Below, one piece after another: positions 1-6,922 of a stretch of DNA of 6,992 bases. The DNA comes from QHBQ01 sp038230695. Lineage in GTDB: Bacteria > Chloroflexota > Chloroflexia > QHBQ01. The notes below the pieces were generated by a model, which did no database searches, was not told where the DNA came from, and saw nothing but the letters and a program-made list of their open reading frames with translations. The stretch is from contig JBBRMT010000242.1 in NCBI GenBank assembly GCA_038230695.1, positions 1-6,992 of the forward strand. The letters run 5' to 3'. The stretch's first letter is position 1. Each line of letters begins with the position of its first letter. The position numbers and the translations under genes were made by a program.

Positions 1-92
1 GCGACAGCAGCTACGGGAGCGGCAGCGCGGGCTTCTATGCAGAGGCCAGTGGCGCACGCTTCGGCAACCTGCGGGTAAGCGCCCAGCAGTAG
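1..92 (+). CDS. 3' end of a gene, probable secreted jelly-roll (LamG/DUF1080-like) domain C-terminus (partial)
   Basis: An open frame enters from the left edge (first full codon at position 3) and ends at the TAG at 90-92, giving 29 residues that begin DSSYGSGSAGF and end RFGNLRVSAQQ. The pattern of a Tyr-Gly-Ser-Gly turn, a Gly-Phe-Tyr-Ala-Glu strand and a final Phe-Gly-Asn-Leu-Arg-Val strand is what closes many concanavalin-like jelly-roll domains (LamG, DUF1080/3-keto-disaccharide hydrolase-like), which often end in an F-x-N-hydrophobic-R-V motif. That family placement is recalled knowledge and rests on very few residues. The next gene starts 22 bp downstream on the same strand with no terminator between, so the two are probably co-transcribed. 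The N-terminus and any catalytic part lie outside the window, so no function can be stated. Confidence 0.6.
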   Translation, partial: DSSYGSGSAGFYAEASGARFGNLRVSAQQ

Positions 93-97
93 AAATT

Positions 98-104
98 GGA
101 GAGG
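98..104 (+). promoter_or_regulatory. Shine-Dalgarno sequence of the SLH propeller gene
   Basis: GGAGAGG lies 10 nt upstream of the ATG at 115 and is the only purine-rich tract in the 22-bp gap after the preceding stop. It supports the 115 start and shows that this genome uses ordinary ribosome binding sites, in contrast to the two minus-strand genes, whose starts abut a -10 box. Confidence 0.7.
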
Positions 105-114
105 ATACCTTCTA

Positions 115-2475
115 ATGTACAAAGCTAAACCTGCCAGCCGCGTCTTTGTCGGGCTGGTCACCATCTCGCTGCTGCTAAGTGTAAGCGTCTACTATGGCGC
201 GGCCCAACCGGTTGCAGCAGCTAGCACAACCGCCAGCCAGGGCCAGTCATCCTCGGCGGCGGCGCAGATTCCCGCCGACAATGTGCAATGGTCGGCGGCG
301 CAGCAGATCTCAGGCGGCAACGGCGAACTCTACCCCGGCGTGGCGATGAATGGCGGCGAGGCCCAGATCAACTTCAAGGGTGGTTCGCCGCAGGACATAT
401 TCGAGTCGTACAGCACGGATAACGGTCACACCTGGTCTGGGCCGAGGTATCGTGGCTGCGATAACGGCAGCGTTCAAGGCTCGACCGCGCCCAGCATCGC
501 CGAAGATAGCCACCTCAACGTCTACATGGTATGGGAGGACTACTGCGGCAGCACTCGCCAACTGTACTTCAAGAAGTATGATGTTACATCCAATCAGTGG
601 CTATCCACTCGCCAGATCGTCAGCTCCAATACCAATGGCGGCTCGGTCGCGGTCGGCTCTGATGGGGTTGTCAATATCTCCTACATTCATGTATTCCAGA
701 GCGGCTCCAGCGGTCAGGTGGAGTATATCTCCTCCACCAACGGCGGCAGCTCCTTCAGCAGCCCTACGGTTCTTAGCGATAATAAGACCTGGATACTCAC
801 AACCCACATTGCCGTGGATACGCTTAACCGCCCCCATGTTGTCTACGACAAAGGCCCCACCGGGCGCTACAGCATCTTTGCCAGCGATCTTCTGAACGGC
901 TCATGGCACGCAACTACCATCTACAACGGGCGGGCTTTCTGGTCGCAGATTTCTGCGGACCACAGCGGCGGGGTTGGCGCAGTCTGGCAGATGAACGATG
1001 CCGGAGTGCAAATACTCTATAGCCATTTTAATAATGCTACGCAGCAGTGGGATGCGGTTCCCACGCAGGTGTCGGTAGATAGCAGTAACAACTACTACCC
1101 CAGCCTCACCTACGACAACCACGACGATGCCTACGTAGTCTGGGGTCAGAGTGACGGCAGCCCCGGCTCCCAGCATCTGCAGTTCACCTACGAATACAGC
1201 CCTGGCACCTGGAGTCCTGAGTTCAACATCCAGGGTACTCGTACCAGTGTGCCAGTGCTGGCTAACTACAACAACAACCTGACCCTGGCCTACCAGTACG
1301 ACGGCACTGGCAACTGGGGCATCTGGTCGAGTTGGATACAGTTGTCGCAGATGACCGACACCCCAACCACCACCCCAACCAATACGCCCACATATACACC
1401 GACTTTTACACCCACCCCTTGCGCCGACGGTTCGCTGTTTGCCGATGTCTGCCAGAGCTACTGGGCTTATACCTACATCCAGTCGTTGGGGCTACGCCAT
1501 ATCGTCACCGGCCAGGGCGGCTACTACTATCCTGGACGGCTGATTACCCGCGCCGAGCTAACCGCGATCGTCGCCCGTTCCCAGGGTTGGCAGCTGATCA
1601 CACCCCAGACCCAAACCTTCAGCGATGTGGCGCCCAGCTACTTCGCCTATAGCGACATCGAAACTGCTTATGCCAATCATGCTCTCAGCGGCTACACCGA
1701 CAGCGGCAACAATCACCCTTGTGCCGATGCGGGGACAGGTTCGCCCTGCTTCCTGCCCAACAACGATGTAACCCGTGATGAGACCAGCATTATCATCGTT
1801 CGCGCTAGCGGCTTCCCGCTCGTCACGCCGCAGAACCCCAGCTTCCCCGATGTGCCACCCAGCTACTTCGCCTATAGCGCAATCGAGACCCTGCACGCCC
1901 GCAATATCGTCTCTGGCGAGGGTGATGGGCTGTTCCACCCCACCTTCCACACCAAGCGCGATCAGATGGCGAAGATCGTCTATCTTGCCTTGCCTGCGAT
2001 TACCAGCATCGTTCCTACGTCGGCGCAGGCAGGCAGCAACACGCTGGTGACCATCACTGGCCGCAACTTCGGCGACCCCCAGACGATTAGCAGCACCTTG
2101 CAGATCAACGGTATCACCATGACCATCGCCAGTTGGCACGATGGCGTTATCAACTTTACCGTACCGGCTAACACGCCACCCACGCCGAACCCGGCCACCA
2201 TCCAGCTAACCTGGAACAACAAGCTGGCCTTCATCGAGAACAACACCACCTTCACTGTGTTGCCTGCCGCCACTGCTACGCCTGGCACCGCTACCAGCAC
2301 AGCAACCGTCACGCCAGCCTTGACCAGCACGCCGACCATTACCAGTACGCCCGTGTTGAGCACTACACCGACCATCACCGCCACGCCGGCGCTGACCGGC
2401 ACGCCGACTATCACTGGTACGCCGCTGCCGACCACCACTGCCACCGCAACCCTATCGGCTGCACCAAGTAACTAG
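115..2475 (+). CDS. Secreted SLH-domain surface protein with Asp-box beta-propeller, IPT/TIG domain and Thr-Pro-rich segments
   Basis: The 786-aa product has a Sec signal peptide (Lys/Arg at residues 3-9, hydrophobic core about 10-30, AxA-like cleavage near A34-A36). Residues 57-410 are beta-rich with two Asp-box motifs, STDNGHTW (100-107) and SSTNGGSSF (206-214), so a sialidase-like/BNR propeller is likely. No FRIP motif or sialidase arginine triad is evident, so a binding or structural role is more likely than hydrolysis. A Thr-Pro linker (416-435) leads to three SLH repeats (about 440-492, 502-566, 577-625), with TRAE at 478-481, TRDE at 553-556 and a degenerate KRDQ at 614-617. SLH repeats in other bacteria bind cell-wall polymer, so the protein is probably held on the cell surface. 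An IPT/TIG Ig-like fold (about 628-716) and a Thr-Pro tail (717-786) follow, with no C-terminal membrane anchor or sorting signal. Cys pairs (436/446 and 536/545) could form disulfides. Start choice is supported by the ribosome binding site and signal peptide. The ligand is unknown. Confidence 0.88.
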   Translation: MYKAKPASRVFVGLVTISLLLSVSVYYGAAQPVAAASTTASQGQSSSAAAQIPADNVQWSAAQQISGGNGELYPGVAMNGGEAQINFKGGSPQDIFESYSTDNGHTWSGPRYRGCDNGSVQGSTAPSIAEDSHLNVYMVWEDYCGSTRQLYFKKYDVTSNQWLSTRQIVSSNTNGGSVAVGSDGVVNISYIHVFQSGSSGQVEYISSTNGGSSFSSPTVLSDNKTWILTTHIAVDTLNRPHVVYDKGPTGRYSIFASDLLNGSWHATTIYNGRAFWSQISADHSGGVGAVWQMNDAGVQILYSHFNNATQQWDAVPTQVSVDSSNNYYPSLTYDNHDDAYVVWGQSDGSPGSQHLQFTYEYSPGTWSPEFNIQGTRTSVPVLANYNNNLTLAYQYDGTGNWGIWSSWIQLSQMTDTPTTTPTNTPTYTPTFTPTPCADGSLFADVCQSYWAYTYIQSLGLRHIVTGQGGYYYPGRLITRAELTAIVARSQGWQLITPQTQTFSDVAPSYFAYSDIETAYANHALSGYTDSGNNHPCADAGTGSPCFLPNNDVTRDETSIIIVRASGFPLVTPQNPSFPDVPPSYFAYSAIETLHARNIVSGEGDGLFHPTFHTKRDQMAKIVYLALPAITSIVPTSAQAGSNTLVTITGRNFGDPQTISSTLQINGITMTIASWHDGVINFTVPANTPPTPNPATIQLTWNNKLAFIENNTTFTVLPAATATPGTATSTATVTPALTSTPTITSTPVLSTTPTITATPALTGTPTITGTPLPTTTATATLSAAPSN
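1360..1419 (+). repeat. Thr-Pro linker coding repeat (TPTx units)
   Basis: Codons 416-435 encode TPTTTPTNTPTYTPTFTPTP, about five copies of a four-residue TPTx unit joining the propeller to the first SLH repeat. Such linkers are extended, protease-resistant spacers in many bacterial surface proteins and are typical O-glycosylation targets; glycosylation here is inferred. Codons differ between units, so the repeat is kept at the protein level rather than being a freshly expanded DNA array. Confidence 0.8.
2317..2460 (+). repeat. 36-bp tandem repeat encoding a 12-residue Thr-Pro unit
   Basis: Codons 735-770 form three 12-residue units, ALTSTPTITSTP, VLSTTPTITATP and ALTGTPTITGTP, followed by a decayed fourth unit (771-782, LPTTTATATLSA). 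At the DNA level the units share a 36-bp period but differ at several positions, many in third codon bases. The repeat makes up most of the C-terminal tail after the IPT domain. It could be a stalk, a glycosylation platform, or a region of copy-number variation between strains. Confidence 0.8.
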
Positions 2476-2493
2476 TAGCCGCCCGTAAGCAGT

Positions 2494-2535
2494 TGCGCCC
2501 CCTCCACCGCTTGGTAGAGGGGGCGCATTGTTTAT
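2494..2535 (+). terminator. Intrinsic terminator between convergent genes
   Basis: An 11-bp perfect stem (2494-2504 with 2517-2527, core GCGCCCCCTC/GAGGGGGCGC) extends by three more pairs across one mismatch to a GCTT loop. On the plus strand it is followed by ATTGTTTAT, a short T-rich tail. It sits 18 bp after the stop of the SLH gene and 28 bp beyond the stop of the convergent minus-strand gene. The T-rich side favours termination of the plus-strand transcript; in the other direction the stem is followed by a mixed sequence, so termination there is less certain. Confidence 0.75.
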
Positions 2536-2555
2536 AACCAGTTTAATCCATAGCC

Positions 2556-4697
2556 TTATTTTAATTGTGATGGCAGCAGGTAGACCAGCACGCGGCCTGC
2601 CCACGCCTGCCAACCGACCACGAACAGGAAGCCAATTAGCCCACCGCCCACTATCCATACCAGCCATGTACTCCGCGCCCGCAGCATCGTCGCGCCTGAT
2701 AGTGTAACTTGCGGCGCGGGGAACTCGTGCGCCAATCGCACCAGGGCATAACCGACTAGCAACCCCAGTAGCGGCAGGGCGAACAGCATATGCCGCTGCA
2801 AGAGATTAACCTTCAGGTCAATTACGCTGAACATAGCGAACACGCCCGCCCAGGCAATGATGATGGCGAGGCAGAAGCGGCGCACCCCATTACCGACTAT
2901 CACGCTGCCCATTCGCTGCCCAACTAGCAGGGCCAGGCCAGCGATGGCGAGGAGGAGCGGCCAGGCGGTGAAATGCACCCACACCTGCGGCCAGAAGCCA
3001 CTCAGCGGGGGGGTACGGTAGAAACGGACATCCTGCCCCACCCCACTGCCCAGATGCGCGATGATTGCGGGCAGCGAGATGGTCAATATCGGCCAAACAT
3101 ATGCGCCATAGTAGACAAGCGACATCACACAACCAACCCCGAACGAGGCCAGTAGCGGCCAGAGCGGAAAACCAAACCCGCCCCGCCTTCGCATCAGCAG
3201 CGCGACCACCAACGCTAGCGCGACGAACACCGCCATGAACAGGGCGATTGCGGTGTGCGCGGTAATTGTGAGTGCGGCCAGCAGGCTGAGGATGACAAAT
3301 GGCAGCGGCTTACTTGCCCGCTCTGCCAGGCACACAGCGGCCATGATGTAGACTACCGCTAGCCAACCGCCCCAGATGTAGGGCCAGTTGCCGTCGCTAA
3401 AATGCAGATAACTAAGCGGCGCAAACAGGGTAATCGCAGCGGCGATGATGCCTACCCGTCCGCTGCCCAGTCCCCGCTTGGCGAGGGCGTACAGGGCAAA
3501 CGCCACCGTGCAAGCCAACGCAGTCAGGGCGGTATTGCAGGCGATCACCAGGCGGTCAACATGGGCGGTGGGCCAGAGCAGGCCGAACGGCACGAGCAGG
3601 TAGTAAGCGAACGGCGGGTATGGCAGCGGCACCGCCAGGTTCCATTGCCCTACAATCGAGAGTTCGCCACTGGTACGCACGTCGCTATTGCCTGCGGCGG
3701 CGCTAACCCGCTGGTATTTGTCCCAGAATGCAGCAGGGTTGGCGACAAGCTCCTGCACCTGATGGGCGCGGAAGATATGGTCGAGCATGATAAAGCGAGG
3801 GTGCATCATGCCGCCCGCCTTGATGGCGAAGGCCAGCAGGAATAGCAACATCAGCCAGCGTAGCGCAATCGGGCTTGGCCCCGCCCCCAGCCGCGTCAGC
3901 GTCCAGGCAACCAGCGGCGGCAGCAGCACGGCCATGCCGTAGACGCAGAGCATCACCACCAGCAACGGCAACCCAAACGCGGTCAGGTCATAACGGTCGA
4001 GGATCAGCACAGCGGCAACCAGCAGCATCAATGCCGCGCCCACTGCGAAGCTAATGCGCCTGGGTGCATCTAGATGGCGGAGGGTGAAAAAGAGCAGCAG
4101 CAGAGAGAAGAGCAACCAGAGGGTGACACTAAGCGGTGGCAGGGTCATCCCATCGTTGGCGGGCTGGCTCAACGCCACCTTATCGAACACCACGCCCAGC
4201 ACGCGCCGGTCATGCGGCGGCGAGAAGGCGTTGGCTGCGAAGTAGATAGTCAAATCATCGGCGGTGTTTACGCTGGCGGGGATGGTGACAGTGTAGGTTT
4301 GCGGCCCAGGCGGGGGATGAAGGACTGCGACTATCGCACTGTCGGCAGTGACGGTCAGAACGGCGGCGGCTTGTCCGGCGGGACGGCTGCCAATCAGCCC
4401 CAGGGTGAGGTCGAGGGCTTGGTTGCGGCCCACCCCCGGCACCACCATCAGCGAGACATCCTGCGACCAGCGGAAGTTGAGCTTGCCGTTGATTTCGCCA
4501 TCGTTGAAGCCGCTCAGGTAGAAGCGGTCATTGTTGGTGCCAACATCAATGCCAATGCGTGCGCCGTAGCCCACCTGATAGCCCAGCACAATCAGCAGCA
4601 GGCCGAGGCCAAGCAGCAGATACAGGCCAGGGCGGGCCAACTCCCGCCACTCCGCTCCCACCAGCGGCGGAGCTACCCGCCCATTTGCTTCGTTCAT
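2556..4697 (-). CDS. Polytopic GT-C-like membrane glycosyltransferase candidate, paralog A
   Basis: The product is 713 aa when started at the ATG at 4697. A 102-nt longer frame exists, but the 4697 start matches the paralog exactly and leaves the promoter outside the gene. A short cytoplasmic N-terminus is followed by a membrane segment (about 24-40), an extracytoplasmic beta-sandwich (about 45-188, with FRWSQD at 75-80 and SPPHDRRVLGVVFD at 159-172), then roughly 13-14 further membrane segments from residue 190 to 697. Conserved polar elements in loops include LDHIFRAHQ (305-313), VPLPYPP (356-362) and HFSDGNWPY (432-440). This layout is like GT-C glycosyltransferases, which take sugars from polyprenyl-phosphate donors at the outer membrane face, with the acidic D306 a candidate for the loop Asp motif. 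Donor and acceptor are unknown, and a non-catalytic membrane protein cannot be excluded. It lies 53 bp downstream of its paralog and has its own promoter. Confidence 0.8.
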   Translation of the reverse strand: MNEANGRVAPPLVGAEWRELARPGLYLLLGLGLLLIVLGYQVGYGARIGIDVGTNNDRFYLSGFNDGEINGKLNFRWSQDVSLMVVPGVGRNQALDLTLGLIGSRPAGQAAAVLTVTADSAIVAVLHPPPGPQTYTVTIPASVNTADDLTIYFAANAFSPPHDRRVLGVVFDKVALSQPANDGMTLPPLSVTLWLLFSLLLLFFTLRHLDAPRRISFAVGAALMLLVAAVLILDRYDLTAFGLPLLVVMLCVYGMAVLLPPLVAWTLTRLGAGPSPIALRWLMLLFLLAFAIKAGGMMHPRFIMLDHIFRAHQVQELVANPAAFWDKYQRVSAAAGNSDVRTSGELSIVGQWNLAVPLPYPPFAYYLLVPFGLLWPTAHVDRLVIACNTALTALACTVAFALYALAKRGLGSGRVGIIAAAITLFAPLSYLHFSDGNWPYIWGGWLAVVYIMAAVCLAERASKPLPFVILSLLAALTITAHTAIALFMAVFVALALVVALLMRRRGGFGFPLWPLLASFGVGCVMSLVYYGAYVWPILTISLPAIIAHLGSGVGQDVRFYRTPPLSGFWPQVWVHFTAWPLLLAIAGLALLVGQRMGSVIVGNGVRRFCLAIIIAWAGVFAMFSVIDLKVNLLQRHMLFALPLLGLLVGYALVRLAHEFPAPQVTLSGATMLRARSTWLVWIVGGGLIGFLFVVGWQAWAGRVLVYLLPSQLK

Positions 4698-4733
4698 GCG
4701 CCTATTATATCGGTCATCCTGCATTGGTGTCAA
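4698..4733 (-). promoter_or_regulatory. Sigma-70-type promoter of paralog A, predicted leaderless
   Basis: Read on the minus strand, TTGACA (4733-4728), an 18-bp spacer (4727-4710), TATAAT (4709-4704) and AGGCGC (4703-4698) run directly into the ATG at 4697. Both hexamers are perfect consensus. With the usual numbering the A of the ATG falls at +1, so the transcript would have no 5' leader. AGGCGC is too close to the start to work as a Shine-Dalgarno site. The same geometry stands before paralog B. Confidence 0.8.
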
Positions 4734-4746
4734 TTTGCACCGATGC
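4721..4746. other. Imperfect inverted repeat overlapping the -35 box of paralog A
   Basis: GCATTGGTG (4721-4729) and CACCGATGC (4738-4746) are inverted copies with one mismatch in nine and an 8-nt centre. The element lies between the stop of paralog B and the promoter of paralog A and covers the -35 hexamer. It has no T-tract on either side, so it does not look like a terminator. It could be an operator for a dimeric regulator, or chance. No equivalent was seen before paralog B. Confidence 0.35.
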
Positions 4747-4750
4747 GGTT

Positions 4751-6883
4751 TCACCCCGTTCCCGGCGGCAGCACATAGCTCAACACCCGGGCAATCCAAT
4801 CATCCCAGCCGACCACGAATAGGAAGCCAAGCAATCCTCCAGCCAATATCCAGATCAGCCATTGTCGCTTATCCAGTGTCATTGCCACACCAGCGCGTCT
4901 TGTTAGCGACGCAGGCAACGCTTGGGCAAGTCGCACCAGGGCGTAACCCGCCAGCAGCCCCAGCAGTGGCAGAGCGAACAGCATATGCCGCTGCAAGAGG
5001 TTCACCTTCAGGTCGGCAAGGCTGAAGGTGGCGAACACGCCCGTCCAGGCGAAGATGATAGCGAGGCCGAAGCGACGCACGCCATCGTTGCTACTATTAT
5101 GCCTGCGGACAACCAGTAGGATCAGGCCAGCGACGGCCAGAATGAGCGGCCAGGCAGTGAAGTGCGCCCACACCTGCGGCCAGAAGCCAGTCAGCAGCGG
5201 CACGCTAAGGAAGCGCGGATCCTGGCCCAGTCCCGCTCCCAGATGCGTGATAATCGCGGGCAACGCGACGGTGAGCAGCGGCCCGACATATGCGCCATAG
5301 TAGATGAGTGAGAGCAATGCGCCCACCACGAATGAGGCCAGCAGCGGCCACAGCGGGAAGCCAAATCCACCCCGCCTTCGCATCAACAGCGATACTACCA
5401 GCGCCAGCGCGACAAATACCCCTATGAACAGGGCAATCGCGGTGTGCGAGGCGAGGGTGAAGGCAGCCAACAGGCTGAGGATAGCGAATGGCAGCGGCTT
5501 GCCCGCCCGCTCTGCCAGGCACACAGCGGCCATAATATAAACCACTGCCAACCAGCCGCCCCATATATAGGGCCAGTTGCCGTCGCTGAAGTGCAGATAG
5601 CTGACCGGCGCGAACAGGGTTATCGCCGCCGCAATGATGCCCGCCCGCCCACTGCCCAATCCTCGCTTGGCAATGGCGTACAGGGCAAAGGCCACCGTGC
5701 AGGCTAGCGCGGCCAGTAGGGTATCGCAGGCGATCACCAGGCGGTCAACGTGGGCGGCAGGCCAGAGCAGGCCGAGCGGCACGAATATATAGTAGGCCAA
5801 TGGAGGGTATGGCAACGGCACCTGCAAGTGCCACTGCCCCAGCATCGAGTAGTCGCTGCCGTGGCTGCCACCACTGGCATCTGCGGTAGTGACGCGCTGA
5901 TACGTATCCCAGAAGCCCGCGGGGTTGCTCACCAGATACTGCACCTGATGGGCGCGGAAGATGTGATCGAGCGCCTCGAAGCGGGGGTGCATCATGCCGC
6001 CCGCCTTGATGGCGAAGGCGAGTAGATAGAGCAGCATCAACCAGCGTAGCGCAATCGCGCCTGGCCCCACCCCCAGCCGCATAAGCGTCCAGTTTACAGT
6101 TGGTGGCAGCAGCACGGCCATGCCGTATACGCACAGCATCACCACCAGCAGCGGCAACGCGAAGCTGGTCAAATCGTAGCGGTCGAAGGCCAGCGCCGCA
6201 GCAACCAGCAGCATCAATGCCACACCGAGCTCCCATGATCCTTGCCAGGGTACGCCGAGATGGCAGAGGGTGAAATAGAGCAGCAGCAGAGAGAACAGTA
6301 GCCAGAGGGTGGAGCTGATCGGCGGCAGGGTCAGCCCGTTATTTGCGGGCTGGCTCAGTTGCACGCGGTCGAACACCACGCCGAGGACACGGCGATCGTG
6401 CGGTGGCGAGAAGGCGTTGGCCGCGAAGTAGATGGTCAGATCATCGGCGGTGTTGACGCTGGCAGGGATGGTGACAGTGTAGGTTTGCGGCCCAGGTGGG
6501 GGGTGGAGAACTGCCACGATGGTGCTGTCGGCAGTGACGGTCAGCACAGCGGGGGCTTGCCCAGCAGGGCGGCTGCCAATCAGCCCCAGGGTGAGGTCAA
6601 GTTTCTGGTTGCGGCCCACCCCCGGCACCACCATCAGCGAGACATCTTGCGACCAGCGGAAGCTGAGTTTGCCATTAACCTCGCCATCGTTGAAGCCGCT
6701 GAGATAGAAGCGATCCTCATCAGTGCCGACATCAATGCCAATGCGTGCGCCCGACCTTAGCTGGTAGCCGAGGGCAATCAGCAGCAGGCCGAGGCCGAGC
6801 AGCAGATACAGGCCAGGGCGGGCCAACTCCCGCCACTCCGCCCCCACCAGCGGCGGAGCTACCCGCCCATTTGCTTCGTTCAT
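4751..6883 (-). CDS. Polytopic GT-C-like membrane glycosyltransferase candidate, paralog B
   Basis: The 710-aa product aligns end to end with its downstream neighbour. By hand count residues 1-180 differ at 13 positions (about 93% identity) and residues 181-330 at about 33 of 150 (about 78%), with somewhat lower identity after that. Architecture is the same: membrane segment about 24-40, extracytoplasmic beta-sandwich about 45-188, then many membrane segments to about 692. The loop motifs LDHIFRAHQ (305-313), VPLPYPP (355-361) and HFSDGNWPY (431-439) are kept, so both copies are likely functional. The strongest change is in residues 331-349, next to the conserved LDH loop, which could alter donor or acceptor choice. 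It follows the SLH gene at the right edge by 39 bp and has its own promoter in that gap. The start at 6883 is supported by identity with the paralog and by the promoter position. Function is inferred from layout only. Confidence 0.8.
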   Translation of the reverse strand: MNEANGRVAPPLVGAEWRELARPGLYLLLGLGLLLIALGYQLRSGARIGIDVGTDEDRFYLSGFNDGEVNGKLSFRWSQDVSLMVVPGVGRNQKLDLTLGLIGSRPAGQAPAVLTVTADSTIVAVLHPPPGPQTYTVTIPASVNTADDLTIYFAANAFSPPHDRRVLGVVFDRVQLSQPANNGLTLPPISSTLWLLFSLLLLYFTLCHLGVPWQGSWELGVALMLLVAAALAFDRYDLTSFALPLLVVMLCVYGMAVLLPPTVNWTLMRLGVGPGAIALRWLMLLYLLAFAIKAGGMMHPRFEALDHIFRAHQVQYLVSNPAGFWDTYQRVTTADASGGSHGSDYSMLGQWHLQVPLPYPPLAYYIFVPLGLLWPAAHVDRLVIACDTLLAALACTVAFALYAIAKRGLGSGRAGIIAAAITLFAPVSYLHFSDGNWPYIWGGWLAVVYIMAAVCLAERAGKPLPFAILSLLAAFTLASHTAIALFIGVFVALALVVSLLMRRRGGFGFPLWPLLASFVVGALLSLIYYGAYVGPLLTVALPAIITHLGAGLGQDPRFLSVPLLTGFWPQVWAHFTAWPLILAVAGLILLVVRRHNSSNDGVRRFGLAIIFAWTGVFATFSLADLKVNLLQRHMLFALPLLGLLAGYALVRLAQALPASLTRRAGVAMTLDKRQWLIWILAGGLLGFLFVVGWDDWIARVLSYVLPPGTG

Positions 6884-6919
6884 GCGCCTATTTTACGTTT
6901 CGGCTCGTTGCTTTGTCAA
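6884..6919 (-). promoter_or_regulatory. Sigma-70-type promoter of paralog B, predicted leaderless
   Basis: On the minus strand TTGACA (6919-6914), an 18-bp spacer (6913-6896), TAAAAT (6895-6890) and AGGCGC (6889-6884) lead straight into the ATG at 6883. The -35 is perfect and the -10 differs from consensus at one base. The -35 begins three bases after the stop codon of the upstream SLH gene. The spacer shares almost no bases with that of paralog A, yet hexamers and spacing are the same, which supports function. Confidence 0.78.
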
Positions 6920-6922
6920 CCA

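Larger units (their letters stand above)
2565..6892 (-). repeat. Direct tandem duplication, two copies of about 2.1 kb
   Basis: The two membrane-protein genes form a head-to-tail duplication: about 2565-4706 and about 4760-6892. At the 5' end homology continues through the start codon and AGGCGC and stops inside the -10 box. At the 3' end it fades in the last few codons, and sequences after the two stops are unrelated. Positions 4591-4706 and 6777-6892 (116 bp) differ at only two bases. No insertion sequence or target-site repeat borders the copies. Confidence 0.85.

Noticed and set aside
115..1350. Active sialidase annotation for the propeller domain.
   Set aside because: Asp boxes only mark the fold. 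No FRIP motif and no arginine triad were identified, so enzyme activity is not supported.
1558..2444. Long minus-strand frames opposite the SLH protein gene, including a Val/Gly-rich one at 1980-2444.
   Set aside because: Their composition is the antisense of Thr-Pro and Gly/Ala codons in a GC-rich gene, they overlap a clearly supported gene, and they lack ribosome binding sites and family motifs.
1360..2460. CRISPR-like or non-coding repeat array in the Thr-Pro coding regions.
   Set aside because: Units are in frame, without spacers, degenerate at third codon positions, and lie wholly in a coding sequence.
2476..2555. Attachment site or mobile-element end in the convergent intergenic region.
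   Set aside because: The only structure is the hairpin terminator. No tRNA, direct repeats or transposase remnants are present.
4698..4703. AGGCGC as a Shine-Dalgarno sequence for the two membrane-protein genes.
   Set aside because: It directly abuts the ATG with no spacer, where a Shine-Dalgarno helix cannot position the start codon in the P site, and it is explained by the -10 to +1 gap.
3402..4778. Plus-strand frames opposite paralog A, with similar ones opposite paralog B (for example 6359-6760).
   Set aside because: They occur at matching places opposite both copies simply because the genes are duplicated. Their His/Gln/Gly/Arg-rich products are antisense of membrane-protein codons.
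4698..4799. A longer N-terminus for paralog A, starting at 4799 (or at the ATG at 4724) and overlapping the end of paralog B.
   Set aside because: The extra 34 residues have no counterpart in paralog B, would translate straight through a perfect promoter, and look unlike a membrane-protein N-terminus. The 4697 start is shared by both copies.
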